DNA of 64,000 nucleotides from DATCJA01 sp963734635 (GTDB lineage Bacteria > Acidobacteriota > Vicinamibacteria > Vicinamibacterales > UBA2999), in NCBI GenBank assembly GCA_963734635.1, contig CAVTIA010000011.1:310001-374000 (forward strand). The letters run 5' to 3'. The notes under the pieces were generated by a model that saw only the letters and a program-made list of their open reading frames with translations, ran no database searches and was not told where the DNA came from. Below are positions 47,731-57,525 of the stretch, in pieces (position 1 is the first letter of the stretch; each line of letters starts with the position of its first letter). Position numbers and translations under genes: made by a program.

Positions 47731-48936
47731 TGGATGCAATTCAGTGCAGATCGAGCAGGCAATACGGACTGCGACCGGGCGCCGAAGAGTTCCCGCTGAT
47801 GGTGGTCATCTCCATCATCTACCCGTGCAACTTCGGCTGCCCGATGTGTCCGTACACCGACGGCAACTCCGAGCTGCGGCAGTTCTACCACGCAGCACGA
47901 CGGCGATCTGATGCCGGTGCCGCTGTGGGAGAAGATGGCCGACGAGTGCGGCGAGTACGGCGCGTGGATGCGCTGCACCGGCGGCGGCGAGCCGATGCTC
48001 CACCCGCAGATGGTCGACATGGTGGAGTACGCCAAGGCCAAGGGCGCGCGGGTCTGGATGAACACCAACGGCAGCATGTTCGGACCGCTGCCGACCTATC
48101 GCGGACGAAGCTCGAGCGGGTGCTCAAGGCGGGCATCGATCTGATCGAATTCTCGATGGACGCCGGCGACCCCGACACCTACGCGATCGTCCGGCCGCCG
48201 CATCGCGGCGCGCCGCGGGATCCGCAGCAGTGGTGGGACAACCACGTCGGCAACGTCCGCGCGGCGCTCGCGATGCGCAAGGAGTTCCGCACGACGAACC
48301 GCATCGTCGTGTCCATGATCCGGCAGGACATCATGGAAGGAAAGATGGATGCGGCGGTCAAGTTCTGGATGGAGGATGTCGGCGTCGACGAGGTGATCAC
48401 GCGCAAGTTCCTGTCGTGGGACGACAACACGACGATTCCGCTCGGCCACGCGCTGGATCCGCATCTCTACAAGACGATGCCGACCGAGCAGAAGGAGCCG
48501 TGCGTGTGGCCGTTCGAGCGGATGAACGTCGACACGCTCGGCCGCGTCGCGCTGTGCGGCCAGGACATCTCGTTCAAGACCGCGACGCTGTTCCCGAACG
48601 TCAACGACGCGACCCTGAAGGAGATCTGGCAGGGCGAGCGGTTCAACTGGTATCGGCGTCTGCATCTCGAAGGACAGCGGCGCCGAGGCGTGGCCCTGCC
48701 GCGGCTGCTCGGCCTGGCTCGCCGGCATCCGCGACTGGGAGTACGGCTGGCTGAAGGTGCTCAAGCGCTCGGGCGATCACGTGCGGGAAGTGATGAAGCA
48801 GGACCTCGGCGTCGACGTCGAGGTCTATCAGCCGCAGTCACGACCTCGCAGGCGCGGGCCGGTGAAGGACCCGTGCCTGGTGGTGTTGCCTACTTCGGTT
48901 ACGGTGAGCTCGGCGTTGCCGGTCTGCGGACATTGA
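47730..48936 (+). CDS. Radical SAM/SPASM-type protein (frameshifted)
   Basis: From GTG 47730: C33-x3-C37-x2-C40 (YPCNFGCPMCPY) binds the catalytic [4Fe-4S] cluster. RCTGGGEPMLHPQMV and LIEFSMDAGDPDTY are radical-SAM core strands. EPCVWPFERMNVDTLGRVALC and WPCRGCSAWLAGI give SPASM-like auxiliary cysteines. Frame changes lie near 47905, 48105 and 48680, and the final frame as read runs to 48936 though the likely end is nearer 48835. It may carry out a radical modification such as epimerisation or deoxygenation of the amino sugar or its carrier. Substrate unknown. Confidence 0.7.
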
Positions 48937-49792
48937 TATCGCTCGGAGCACGGGTCGTGGCCGTCATGATCCCGGGCAACCGCAGCGGGCCTGGAGTCGA
49001 CAAGGTGCGGGAAGCCGCGGGGCAGTACGCCGTGCCGCTTCTGGTCCAGCCGCCCCGTAGCAGCGTCGAGCCGTTCGCCGGAGTGCTCCGAAATCTCAGC
49101 CCCGATCTCATTCTCATGTGGTCGTACTCGATGCTGCTTCCTCCGCCGGTCCTCACCATCCCCGCGAAGGGTGCTGTCAACGTTCACGGAGGACTGTTAC
49201 CGTGACTACCGTGGGGGCCACGTGACCCAGTGGGCGATCATCAACGGAGAACGGGAGTTCGGCGTCACCCTGCACTACGTCGACGACGGCGTGGATACCG
49301 GTCCGGTAATCGCCGAACGGCGGTTCGCCTTGGACGATACCGATGATGCACAGAGCGTCGCCGGCAAGTTGCGTGAAGCCGGGTCAGAATTGTTGACCAC
49401 GTGGTGGCCGCGTCTCATCGACGGGACCGCTCCGCGTATCCCTCAGGACGAGTCTCGCGCGAAATACTGGCCGCTGCGAACGCCCGAAGAGGGTCGCGTC
49501 ACATGGGAAATGTCCGCGCCTGCGATTTGCCGGCTTGTGCGCGCGCTCTCTGCGAATTCGCCGGGGGCCTATGTCGACGTGCGTGGACGCCGAATCCGAC
49601 TGCGTCGCACTGCCGTAATGCCGCCTCTCAACCGCCACGCTCAACCTGGCGAGGTCGTGGCCGTTTACGCTGACACGATCCGTGTCGCCGCCGCCGGCGG
49701 CGATGTGACTCATCTCGGCAGCCGAGGACCTGGAGGGCCGCGAGCTCGCACCGACGACCCTCGCGGAGTTGTTCGCACATGCCGACGCCTGA
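48873..49792 (+). CDS. Sugar N-formyltransferase, Fmt/ArnA-like (frameshifted)
   Basis: From GTG 48873: VAYFGYGELGVAGLRTLISLG is the Rossmann start of formyltetrahydrofolate-dependent transferases. LILMWSYSMLLPPPVL and GAVNVHGGLLP hold the catalytic Asn and His. An extra T in CCGTGAC near 49203 breaks the frame, after which DYRGGHVTQWAIINGE and HYVDDGVDTGPVI (catalytic Asp) continue. A second change near 49710 leads to AAEDLEGRELAPTTLAELF and the stop at 49792. With the aminotransferase it would give an N-formylated amino sugar of the VioF/ArnA type. Confidence 0.8.
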
Positions 49793-50192
49793 GCCGATCG
49801 CAGTCATCTACGATGGCGACTGTCGTTTCTGCACCCGTGCGCTGCGCGCTGTTCAGTGGTTCGATCGTCGCAACATCGTGCAGCCGTATGATTCACACGC
49901 ATCGGAGCTTATCGCCAGCCGGTTTCCTATGCTGGCTGGGGCCGATTTCGATCACGCCATGTTCGCAGTGACGAAGCAAGGCACGGTCTTTCGAGGATAT
50001 TTCGCCTTCAAGGAGATACTCCGCAGACTTCCGCTGACCTGGCCCCTGCTGTTGTTCTTCCACCTGCCAGGCGCAGACGCCATCGGTCCGCGTGTCTATG
50101 CCGTGGTGGCCCGCAACCGACGCCGCCTCGGGTGCACGACTGAGCGGTGCGAACTGCCGCCGCGTTCGGGTCCCACTCCCCGAGCGCAATGA
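49779..50192 (+). CDS. DCC-family thiol-disulfide oxidoreductase
   Basis: 137 residues; VIYDGDCRFCTRALRAV carries the C15-x-x-C18 of the DCC1/DUF393 family, with the D-G-D-C sequence that names it. RGYFAFKEILRRLPLTW matches the family's conserved downstream helix. DCC genes are often beside HTTM-type membrane proteins, and the next gene fits that. The start overlaps the formyltransferase stop by 14 bases, and its own stop overlaps the next ATG by four bases. Confidence 0.85.
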   Translation: MPTPEPIAVIYDGDCRFCTRALRAVQWFDRRNIVQPYDSHASELIASRFPMLAGADFDHAMFAVTKQGTVFRGYFAFKEILRRLPLTWPLLLFFHLPGADAIGPRVYAVVARNRRRLGCTTERCELPPRSGPTPRAQ

Positions 50193-51656
50193 ACGCCTGG
50201 CTCAGCTCGGATCCGCTCTTCTACCCCTCCATCGGACATGCCCTCGTCGACTTCGTCCGGTCGGCATACGGGTTGTTGCTGACTGCTACGCTCGTCGCCG
50301 CTCTGCCACACGCACGACGGTACTTCCTGAGCGAACGGTGGAGCGGATACACCGAGAGCGGACGATCGACCGACCTGGTGCAGAATCCAGTCCTTCTGCC
50401 AGTCATCATCGCGGTTTGGCTGGCGGCTGGCATCGCGCTGGCGCTGGGTCGCGTCGTCGTACTTGCGGCGCTCGCCAACGTCCTCTTGTGCCGTTACTTC
50501 TTCATCCAGATGCGATGGCGAGGCGTCGCGCGGGGAATGGGTGCCCCGGGGTTCATCACCTACTGGCTGGGAGTGGCTGTCCTGCTGCTCGAATATACGC
50601 GCCGTTTCGCACCCGAGCTGGAAGGCATCGCGTTGCTCGTCCTGCAGGTGGACTTCGCATTCATCATGCTGTCCGCCGGTAGCTACAAGTTCGCGGCCGG
50701 GTACCGCGCAGAACGCCGGTATGGAGCTCGGAATGGTGAACCCGGAATGGGGCTACTGGACGCGCACCTGGGCCGCGAAGCCACCGGGCAGCTGGTGGTT
50801 CCGGTTATTCAACGAGCTGGCCTGGGGGACCGAGGTCGTCGCGGGTCTCCTCATGCTCCTGCCGCCCACACGCTTCCTCGGCGGCTTGCTGATCCTTGTG
50901 AGTTTCGTCTTCATCGCCACCCAGATCAGGCTCGGGTTCCTGTGCGAGATGGTCATCGTCTGCAGTCTCTTGTTCGCCCATCAAGGCAGCGGAGCCGATC
51001 TCTGGCTCAGTGCGTGGCGGCCAGGCTCGGAGATCGCCGTCACAGCTCCCCTGCCGATCGTGAACGGCGTGGTCGGTGGGGTGCTCTGGGGATATTTCGT
51101 GCTGTTGCCGTTCGCACGCGCCGGGCTCGCCTACAACATGTACGTCAAGAAAGTGCTGCCGGGGCCGTTGCAGCGGATGCTCGACGCGTATACGAACCTG
51201 TGCGGTCTGATCATCTGGCGTGTCTTTTCCGTCGACATCGTGAACTTCTTCGTTCAGATCTACGAAGAACGGTCCAATGGCAACCGGCACCTCGTTTCGC
51301 AATGGGGACAGTCGTTGCGATATCGGCAGGTCGCAGAGTCCATCGCGGTGACCAGCGTCTTCACCACGCTCAAGTACTACCCGACCAATCGTGACCTGTT
51401 CGTCCAGCGCCTTCTGCGATACGCGCGAACGATCCCGCACGAACCAGCCAGCCTGCTCGTCTTTCGCTACCTCAGCGTGCTGAAGCGTCCTGATCGGTTC
51501 GATTGTCATCCGGTGTCTGAGTACGTCGTCGACGTCGCCCGCGCAGCCGTGTCAGAGCGCGTTCTCGATCCATCGATATCTGTCTCGGCGCCCGCGCCTG
51601 CGTCGCGGATACATGAAGCCGCGCGCCCGGGCACCTATGCTCCATTGAGACCCTAG
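50189..51656 (+). CDS. HTTM-like membrane protein (one frameshift)
   Basis: ATG 50189 (ATGA overlap with the DCC gene). Eight to nine hydrophobic segments: LLLTATLVAALPHARR, VIIAVWLAAGIALAL, FITYWLGVAVLLLEY and FAFIMLSAGSYKFAAGYR. The frame changes near 50703 at TACCGCGCAG and continues with NAGMELGMVNPEWGYWTR, GLLILVSFVFIATQIRLGF and a soluble C-terminus (VFTTLKYYPTNRDLF). One missing base in CGCGC would restore about 489 residues. The loop MELGMVNPEWGYW near the membrane resembles HTTM/carboxylase-like proteins. Probably works with the DCC oxidoreductase in thiol redox chemistry. Confidence 0.6.
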
Positions 51657-51661
51657 CGATC

Positions 51662-53449
51662 ATGTGCGGGATCTGCGGCGTGTTCGGCGAGGCCAATCGC
51701 ACAGTCGTCGAGTTGATGCTCGAAACACTGCGGCATCGCGGTCCCGACGACGGCCATATTCTCTCCGGACACGACTTCACGATCGGCGCACGCCGCCTGA
51801 GCATCGTCGACGTTGCGGGCGGACGCCAGCCGCTCACGAACGAAGACGGCACGGTAACGGCGGCGGAGAACGGAGAGCTGTACAACTTTCCCGAGGCACG
51901 CGACCGCTTGCTGCGACTCGGCCACCGCCTCACGACCAGAACGGACACCGAGATTCTGCCGCACCTGTGGGAGGAATACGGTGAAGCCCTTCCACAGCAC
52001 ATCGACGGCATGTTCGCCGTTGCCGTCTGGGACAGCCGTCGGCAGATCGGGCTGCTCGCGCGAGACCGGATGGGGAAAAAGCCCTTGTACTACTGGCAGC
52101 GGGGCGACACGCTGTTCTTCGCGTCAGAATTGAAAGCGATCCTGGCAATTCCGGGATTCGTGCGCCGGCTGAATCTGGAGGCTCTGCATCACTTTCTCAG
52201 CTACAAGCATGTGCCCCATCCCCTCACGATCTTCGAGGGTGTGCGGATGCTCCCGCCGGCACATCAGCTCGTCTACAATCGCGGACTGACACCCGCCGTC
52301 TCTCGATACTGGAAGCTGTCGTTCGCACCAGTGAACGGTGCGGGCTCCGACGAACGCGAGTGCGCCGATGAGCTGCTCACGCGAATGCGGCGAGCCGTCC
52401 GCCGTCGCCTGATGTCGGACGTTCCCGTCGGGTTTTTCCTCAGCGGAGGGATCGACTCGTCGCTCACGACCGCGCTCGCCGCCGAAGTCGCTTCGTCGCC
52501 CGTGAAGACATTTACGTTGACGTATATGGGCCGATCGACAACCGCCGGAAAGGAGGAGGACCGTCGCTGGGCGCGGTGGGTAGCCGAGCGGTACGGCACC
52601 GAACATCACGAGGAAGAGATTGCGATCGCGAACTATCCGGCGAATCTCAGGAAGATTCTGCGCGCGTTCGACGAGCCGTTCGCAGGCGTCGTCTCAACGT
52701 ACTTCCTTTCCCAGCGGATCGCGCAGCACGTCAAGGTTGCTGTCGCTGGCGACGGCGCCGACGAGCTGTTCGGCAGCTACCGATCACATCGCATGGCTGC
52801 TGAAACGCACGCGCTGCCGGAAGCGGGCGGTGAACCTGACTGGGATTGGCGGGCCGGGCTGCTGGTCATGAGCGAGGATGAGAAAGCCACCCTCTACTCA
52901 CCAGACGTGCGATCTGCCTTGAAAGACGTTTCCACGCGCGAGCATCTCCGACAGGCCTTCGAAAACCTGACGGCACGCGATCCGTTGAACCGGATGCTCG
53001 AGGCCGAGTTCCGTGGGATTTTCCCTGATCAGGTCCTGACATTCGTCGACAGGCTGTCGATGGCGCATTCACTCGAAGTGCGCAGCGCATTCCTGGACAC
53101 CGACGTGGTCGAGTACGTCGCGAGCCTCCCCGGCTCGCTGAAGATCCACAATGCCGAAACGAAATACCTCCTGAAGTGCGCTGCCACCCGGTACTTCCCG
53201 CGAGAGATGGTGTATCGGCCGAAGGAAGGATTCCTGATGCCAGTGACCGAATGGATCCTCGGTGACCTCCAAGGCTGGGTTCGAGACACGCTGTCGCCCG
53301 AGAGACTCGCGCTTCATAGCGTGTTCGATCCCCAACGTGTGCATGGCCTGATCGATCGACTGTATCAGCCAGGGGCCGACTACGCGCTCGTCAATAAAGT
53401 CCTCGTGCTCGTTGCCTTTCAAGAATGGTACGAGATGTATCTGGTCTGA
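51662..53449 (+). CDS. asnB: Asparagine synthetase (glutamine-hydrolysing) family
   Basis: 595 residues. Cys2 (MCGICGVFGE) is the amidotransferase nucleophile, with RHRGPDD and a slightly altered NGELYNF in place of NGEIYNF. RRQIGLLARDRMGKKPLYY and FFLSGGIDSSLTTALAAE near residue 260 (the PP-loop for ATP) follow, then AGDGADELFGSY and HSLEVRSAFLD. In glycan clusters AsnB-like enzymes often amidate uronic acids or other carboxylates, so a role in sugar amide formation is possible. It could also be the cell's asparagine synthetase. Intact. Confidence 0.85.
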   Translation: MCGICGVFGEANRTVVELMLETLRHRGPDDGHILSGHDFTIGARRLSIVDVAGGRQPLTNEDGTVTAAENGELYNFPEARDRLLRLGHRLTTRTDTEILPHLWEEYGEALPQHIDGMFAVAVWDSRRQIGLLARDRMGKKPLYYWQRGDTLFFASELKAILAIPGFVRRLNLEALHHFLSYKHVPHPLTIFEGVRMLPPAHQLVYNRGLTPAVSRYWKLSFAPVNGAGSDERECADELLTRMRRAVRRRLMSDVPVGFFLSGGIDSSLTTALAAEVASSPVKTFTLTYMGRSTTAGKEEDRRWARWVAERYGTEHHEEEIAIANYPANLRKILRAFDEPFAGVVSTYFLSQRIAQHVKVAVAGDGADELFGSYRSHRMAAETHALPEAGGEPDWDWRAGLLVMSEDEKATLYSPDVRSALKDVSTREHLRQAFENLTARDPLNRMLEAEFRGIFPDQVLTFVDRLSMAHSLEVRSAFLDTDVVEYVASLPGSLKIHNAETKYLLKCAATRYFPREMVYRPKEGFLMPVTEWILGDLQGWVRDTLSPERLALHSVFDPQRVHGLIDRLYQPGADYALVNKVLVLVAFQEWYEMYLV

Positions 53450-53457
53450 TTGTCTCC

Positions 53458-54246
53458 ATGGATATCCTACCTGGCACCGCACGTGTGCCGTTCAGCTTGT
53501 CGATGCTGGGGTGGGCGTTGAACGAGGAAGGCAGCGTTGCGGCGTATATCGACCGCGCAGGTGCGTTTCTTGCCGCCCTCACCGACGATTTCGAACTCGT
53601 CTTCATCGACGACGGAAGCACGGACCGGACGTGGGAGATCGTGCTCGAGTGCGGCGAGACGAGGCCCTGGTTGAAGCTCTACAAAAACGAACGCAACCGC
53701 GGCTCTGGCTATAACGCGAAGCGCGCCATTTCACTTGCGACGAAGGACTACCTTTTCTGGCAGACAGTGGACTGGGCGTACGACATCCGGTTTCTGGCGA
53801 AGGCGCTGGGCAACCTTGGGCAGGTGGACGTACTCCAAGGCGTCCGTGTGGGCACCACGTCCGCACGCGGAATGATCGGTCACCGCTCCGACAGCGCTTA
53901 CAAGGGCGTTGTGTCTGTCGTCAACTATCGCCTCGTTAGGACCCTGTTTCGCGTGCCATTTGACGATTACCAAAACGTCACGGTGTACCCTCGTGCGCTG
54001 ATCCAATCGGTCAGTCTCGAGACGGAAAGCGCATTCACCAATCCGGAGTGTCTCTTGAAAACCTGGTGGCGCGGGGCCACCTTCAAGCAGGTGCCGGTGC
54101 CCTTCGTGAAGCGGCAACAAGGCCGCAGCAAGGGCACGAGGCCGCGTGCAATCCTGGGGGCGGTCTACGACATCGTGTATTGGTGGGTCCAGTGGATCAT
54201 GTTGAACCGCCGCAGTCATCAGGGGCTTGGGCGCATCGTGCGATGA
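53458..54246 (+). CDS. Family 2 glycosyltransferase
   Basis: 262 residues from ATG 53458, 8 nt after the asnB stop; the frame opens at 53425. SLSMLGWALNEEGSVAAY, ELVFIDDGSTDRTWEIV (DDGST donor-binding motif) and NERNRGSGYNAKRAISLA are DPM1-like GT-A features. DYLFWQTVDWAYD supplies the D-x-D-like segment. The C-terminal WVQWIMLNRRSHQGL may be a re-entrant or membrane-associated helix. Likely transfers a sugar to a lipid carrier or to the growing glycan; donor unknown. Confidence 0.8.
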   Translation: MDILPGTARVPFSLSMLGWALNEEGSVAAYIDRAGAFLAALTDDFELVFIDDGSTDRTWEIVLECGETRPWLKLYKNERNRGSGYNAKRAISLATKDYLFWQTVDWAYDIRFLAKALGNLGQVDVLQGVRVGTTSARGMIGHRSDSAYKGVVSVVNYRLVRTLFRVPFDDYQNVTVYPRALIQSVSLETESAFTNPECLLKTWWRGATFKQVPVPFVKRQQGRSKGTRPRAILGAVYDIVYWWVQWIMLNRRSHQGLGRIVR

Positions 54247-54560
54247 GAACCGAGGGACAAAGCCGCCCAGCGCAGTATGTCGCGAGCGCCTTCGACGAGT
54301 CACAGTCGTTTCGTTTCGAATGCCAGAGTCTGCTCCTCCTTCGGTCGCATTGATCACCCGCGGGGGCTACAGTAAAGTGGTTTGGACCCTTGGCCGCAAC
54401 TTTCGTCCCGGTGGCTGCTCGATCGGCAACAGTCGTCCGGGATCTCGTGAATCGGCGCACGATGCGAGCGCTGCAGCCATGGGGCCAACCGCGCTCGAGC
54501 GCGGCGAATATCGCAGTCGATCGTTCTTGCGGCGGAGCATCGGGGGCTCAGAGTCCAGAG
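54247..54560. other. Region without a convincing gene
   Basis: 314 bases between the GT2 gene and the hydrolase. Frames are open on both strands but none shows a recognisable domain. TACAGT at 54368-54373 is a possible -10 element for the following gene. I see no RNA gene or repeat. Confidence 0.4.
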
Positions 54561-55820
54561 ATGTTTGGAGCGGAGGAGTTCGTTGAGGCACGCCTGACCG
54601 AGTGGCACGCGCTTTTCCGGGCCCTTGTCGCTCAGCGAAGCGTGTTCGAGCACGAGCATGGGATCGTCGAGCTCGTAGCCAGCCGCATCGCCGCGCACGG
54701 TGTCGAGGTTGTTCGTGTCCGGCACGACGCGGCCAGGCTCGAAGGCCTGGCGGGAGCACAACGGCCCATCAGCCCCGTGCCCGGAAGATGCAGCCTCGTT
54801 GCGCGCGTTCGAGGACGCGGTCGTGGGCGATCGCTGATTCTCAACACACACCTCGACGTCGTGCCCGAGGGCGATCCCGTTGCGTGGAGATATCCGCCGT
54901 TCGCCGCTCACATTGACAGAGAGCAGAGCGTGTTGTACGGCCGTGGTGCGATGGACGATAAGTCCGGCGTCACTATTGCGCTCGCGGTGCTGGAAACGCT
55001 CGTTCTCGCGCCGGTCCCGCTGGCTGGTGACGTGCTCTTCCAGTTTGTGCTCGAGGACGAGACGACAGGAAACGGATCGCTCTTGTGTCTCGAGGGTGGC
55101 CATCGTGCCGACGCTGCGGTGATCATCGACGGTACAAGGCCGGATCGCGCCATCGATCGCCACGCGGGTCAGCTGCAGTTCACGGTCCGGGCGATGGGGA
55201 AACCGGCGTCGGTGAGCGTCTCACACCTCGGCCTCAACGCGGCGGATCTGGTGGCGCGGCTCGTGACGCGTCTTACCGATAGCGTTGCCGCGCTGAACGC
55301 GCGACGAGCCGATCCTTGGACTCGCTTTCCAAGTCCTTTTCAGTGCGTCACACAGCGGCTGGCATCTGAGGGTGCACAACTCACGGTGCCCGACTACGCC
55401 GAGGCGACTTGTTACATGACCTTTCCACCACCGTGGACGCTCGAAGACGCGCGTCGATTTCTGAGCGAGGAAGCCGCTGCGTTCGCGAGCGAGCGCGACC
55501 TCGACGTCGTCCCGACGGTCGATTTCAACGGCTTCGAGGCGGAGCCCGTCGTGTCTGATGCGGCCGATCTGGCCCGGGTGCTCGGCGCGTGCACTGCGCG
55601 CGTCGGATACGAGCTTCTGGAGGTCGGTCCTTCGACAGGTACGTCCGACATGCGCCACTTCGCGGCGGCAGGTATCCCCTGCCTCCTTTACGGCCCTGGT
55701 TCAGGATTCAACCCGCATCGGCCGAATGAGTACTATCCGCTGGACGATCTGCCGCGAATGATCCACCTTTTCGTTTCACTCGCGCGCGAGTGGTGCGGCG
55801 CGCCGGAGGTGGCCGCATGA
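54561..55820 (+). CDS. M20-family metallohydrolase
   Basis: 419 residues from ATG 54561; the frame is open to 54390, but the extra 57 residues look non-native. NTHLDVVPEGD (zinc His), RGAMDDKSG (bridging Asp), LEDETTGNGS (catalytic Glu) and STGTSDMRHFA plus NPHRPNEYY-type C-terminal motif are M20 features. Related enzymes deacylate amino acids or small amides. A sugar-associated deacylase is conceivable here, because the next genes are a methyltransferase and an N-acyltransferase. Overlaps the next gene by four bases. Confidence 0.85.
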   Translation: MFGAEEFVEARLTEWHALFRALVAQRSVFEHEHGIVELVASRIAAHGVEVVRVRHDAARLEGLAGAQRPISPVPGRCSLVARVRGRGRGRSLILNTHLDVVPEGDPVAWRYPPFAAHIDREQSVLYGRGAMDDKSGVTIALAVLETLVLAPVPLAGDVLFQFVLEDETTGNGSLLCLEGGHRADAAVIIDGTRPDRAIDRHAGQLQFTVRAMGKPASVSVSHLGLNAADLVARLVTRLTDSVAALNARRADPWTRFPSPFQCVTQRLASEGAQLTVPDYAEATCYMTFPPPWTLEDARRFLSEEAAAFASERDLDVVPTVDFNGFEAEPVVSDAADLARVLGACTARVGYELLEVGPSTGTSDMRHFAAAGIPCLLYGPGSGFNPHRPNEYYPLDDLPRMIHLFVSLAREWCGAPEVAA

Positions 55821-56572
55821 GTCTGTCCACGTCATCACCTGATCCGCATTCCGAGGCACGTGCAGAAGTCGAACGGGCCTCCACTCATTACTACTACTCG
55901 CCGCTGCAACAGGGTATCGACGCGCGAACCAAGCACTTTGTCGTAGAGCGATGCGCATCGTTCATTCGCGGCCCGCATGTCCTCGACTTGGGGTATGTGG
56001 ATGGCAGTTGGACAGACGTCGCCCTGGCGCGCGGCTGGCGGGTCGACATCGTAGAGGGCGCTTCGCGTCACGTCGAGCACGGTCGAAGGCGGTACGGTGC
56101 AAGACCGGACGTTCGCCTCTTCCACGCGCTCTTCCAGGAATTCACACCAGATACACGTTACGACACGGTCATCGCGGGCGACGTGTTGCGGTATATTCCT
56201 GACGACGTTGGCTTTCTGCGCCAAATCGGAGAGTGGCTCGTGTCCTCGGGACAACTCATCGTAACCGTGCCGAACCGCCGTTCGCTGCACCGACGCATCG
56301 GTGCGCTCGTCGGGATGGAACGGACCATCGACGAACCGAACTCACGCGACAGAGAGGTCGGCAATCTGCGTTCGTACGATCGATATCTTCTGCGCGACGT
56401 GGTCCAGAGTGCCGGATTCAGCATCGCCGAGCTGCGCGGATGCTTTTTGAAGCCGCTGTCCAGCGCGCAGATGCAGGACTGGCCTGACGACCTGCTGCGC
56501 GCGTTCCGTGACGTCGGCGACGAGCTCGAGGACTACTGCTGGTTTCTGTACGCCCTCGCGACGCGTGCCTGA
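55817..56572 (+). CDS. SAM-dependent methyltransferase
   Basis: 251 residues; ATGA overlap with the hydrolase. HVLDLGYVDGSWTDVALARG is motif I (Tyr replaces the usual Gly/Cys), IVEGASRHVEHG contains the acidic ribose-binding residue, and YDTVIAGDVLRYIPDDVGFL and LIVTVPNRRSLHRRIG are the post-I and post-II strands. The last ~40 residues, CFLKPLSSAQMQDWPDDLLR, are typical of Methyltransf_23-type enzymes from O-antigen clusters. It probably methylates a sugar nucleotide or terminal residue. Confidence 0.8.
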   Translation: MSLSTSSPDPHSEARAEVERASTHYYYSPLQQGIDARTKHFVVERCASFIRGPHVLDLGYVDGSWTDVALARGWRVDIVEGASRHVEHGRRRYGARPDVRLFHALFQEFTPDTRYDTVIAGDVLRYIPDDVGFLRQIGEWLVSSGQLIVTVPNRRSLHRRIGALVGMERTIDEPNSRDREVGNLRSYDRYLLRDVVQSAGFSIAELRGCFLKPLSSAQMQDWPDDLLRAFRDVGDELEDYCWFLYALATRA

Positions 56573-56573
56573 C

Positions 56574-57452
56574 ATGCCGGCCCTGGGATCCTCAACTCGT
56601 TTTTCCCGCGAGCGGCTCTTTCACCTACTCAACGCGCTGGAAGTAGCTGCCGGGGATCTGGTGTACCTCCACACGTCGTTCAGCCGGCTGGCGCATCTCG
56701 AACTGCAGCCGGACAACCTTCTGGCAGCCCTGATCGCCTTTCTCGGACCCTCCAGCACGCTCGTGCTGCCTTCGTTCTCGTGGAATCTCGACAAAACGCG
56801 CCGACCATGGCATGGGTACATGGAATACCACCGGACGCGACCGGTGTTTGACGTCCGGCACACGCCATCCAATATCGGCCTCTTGCCTGAACGATTTCGC
56901 ACATGGCCGGGGGTGCGTCGCAGCGTCCATTCATGGTGGTCGATCGCCGCGCTGGGTCCGCTCTCTGAGGATCTGACGCGGCGCCAATCCGACATCGTGC
57001 ATCCGTATGGCCCCGACTCCGCCTTCGGCCGATTGGCGAGCGAAGGCGCAAAAGTGCTCGGGCTCGGCGTCTCCCTGAACACGACAAGCCTGGCTCCCGT
57101 GGTCGATTACCAGCTTGGCGATCGTCATCCGCAGCTCGTGTTTTCCAGGGACCCCGAAGAAGGTGTCGTGATCGACGAGGACGGACGCGCCATCGTCACG
57201 CAATCGTACGTGCTGCTTCCCGAGGTCGTTCGCCTGATTCAGCCGTCGGAGGTCATTGCCCGTTCGCGCGGTCTCGGCGGCCGTTTTCGACGGACCGACG
57301 TCGGCGATGCGATCCATTTCGCGTATCGCGCCACCGATTACACGAATGCGGCGCTGATGCTTGCCGCCGAGCCGGTTGCACGTCGCACGCGCCTCCCATG
57401 GTTGGAACGTTACCCGGTCATGAGAGGTGCCGCCGCCTCCGTCGAACAATGA
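56574..57452 (+). CDS. AAC(3)-family N-acyltransferase-like protein
   Basis: 292 residues from ATG 56574, one base after the previous stop. DLVYLHTSFSRL, STLVLPSFSWN, FDVRHTPSNIGLLPERF, HSWWSIAALGP and HPYGPDSAFGRL are landmarks of the aminoglycoside 3-N-acetyltransferase (Antibiotic_NAT) family, with GVSLNTTSLAPVVDYQLG following. In surface-glycan loci this fold acylates amino sugars rather than antibiotics. Context with the amino-sugar genes supports that reading, and no resistance role should be assumed. Confidence 0.8.
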   Translation: MPALGSSTRFSRERLFHLLNALEVAAGDLVYLHTSFSRLAHLELQPDNLLAALIAFLGPSSTLVLPSFSWNLDKTRRPWHGYMEYHRTRPVFDVRHTPSNIGLLPERFRTWPGVRRSVHSWWSIAALGPLSEDLTRRQSDIVHPYGPDSAFGRLASEGAKVLGLGVSLNTTSLAPVVDYQLGDRHPQLVFSRDPEEGVVIDEDGRAIVTQSYVLLPEVVRLIQPSEVIARSRGLGGRFRRTDVGDAIHFAYRATDYTNAALMLAAEPVARRTRLPWLERYPVMRGAAASVEQ

Positions 57453-57525
57453 GCTCCGTCGCTTCGCGCCGATCCTTTGTCACCGTCGGACGCAAAGCGT
57501 GCCACTGTTTCCCGGACGTTCGCAC

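Noticed and set aside
56574..57452. Aminoglycoside resistance gene
   Set aside because: The fold matches the AAC(3) family, but the operon context points to acylation of amino sugars, and family membership alone does not show resistance.
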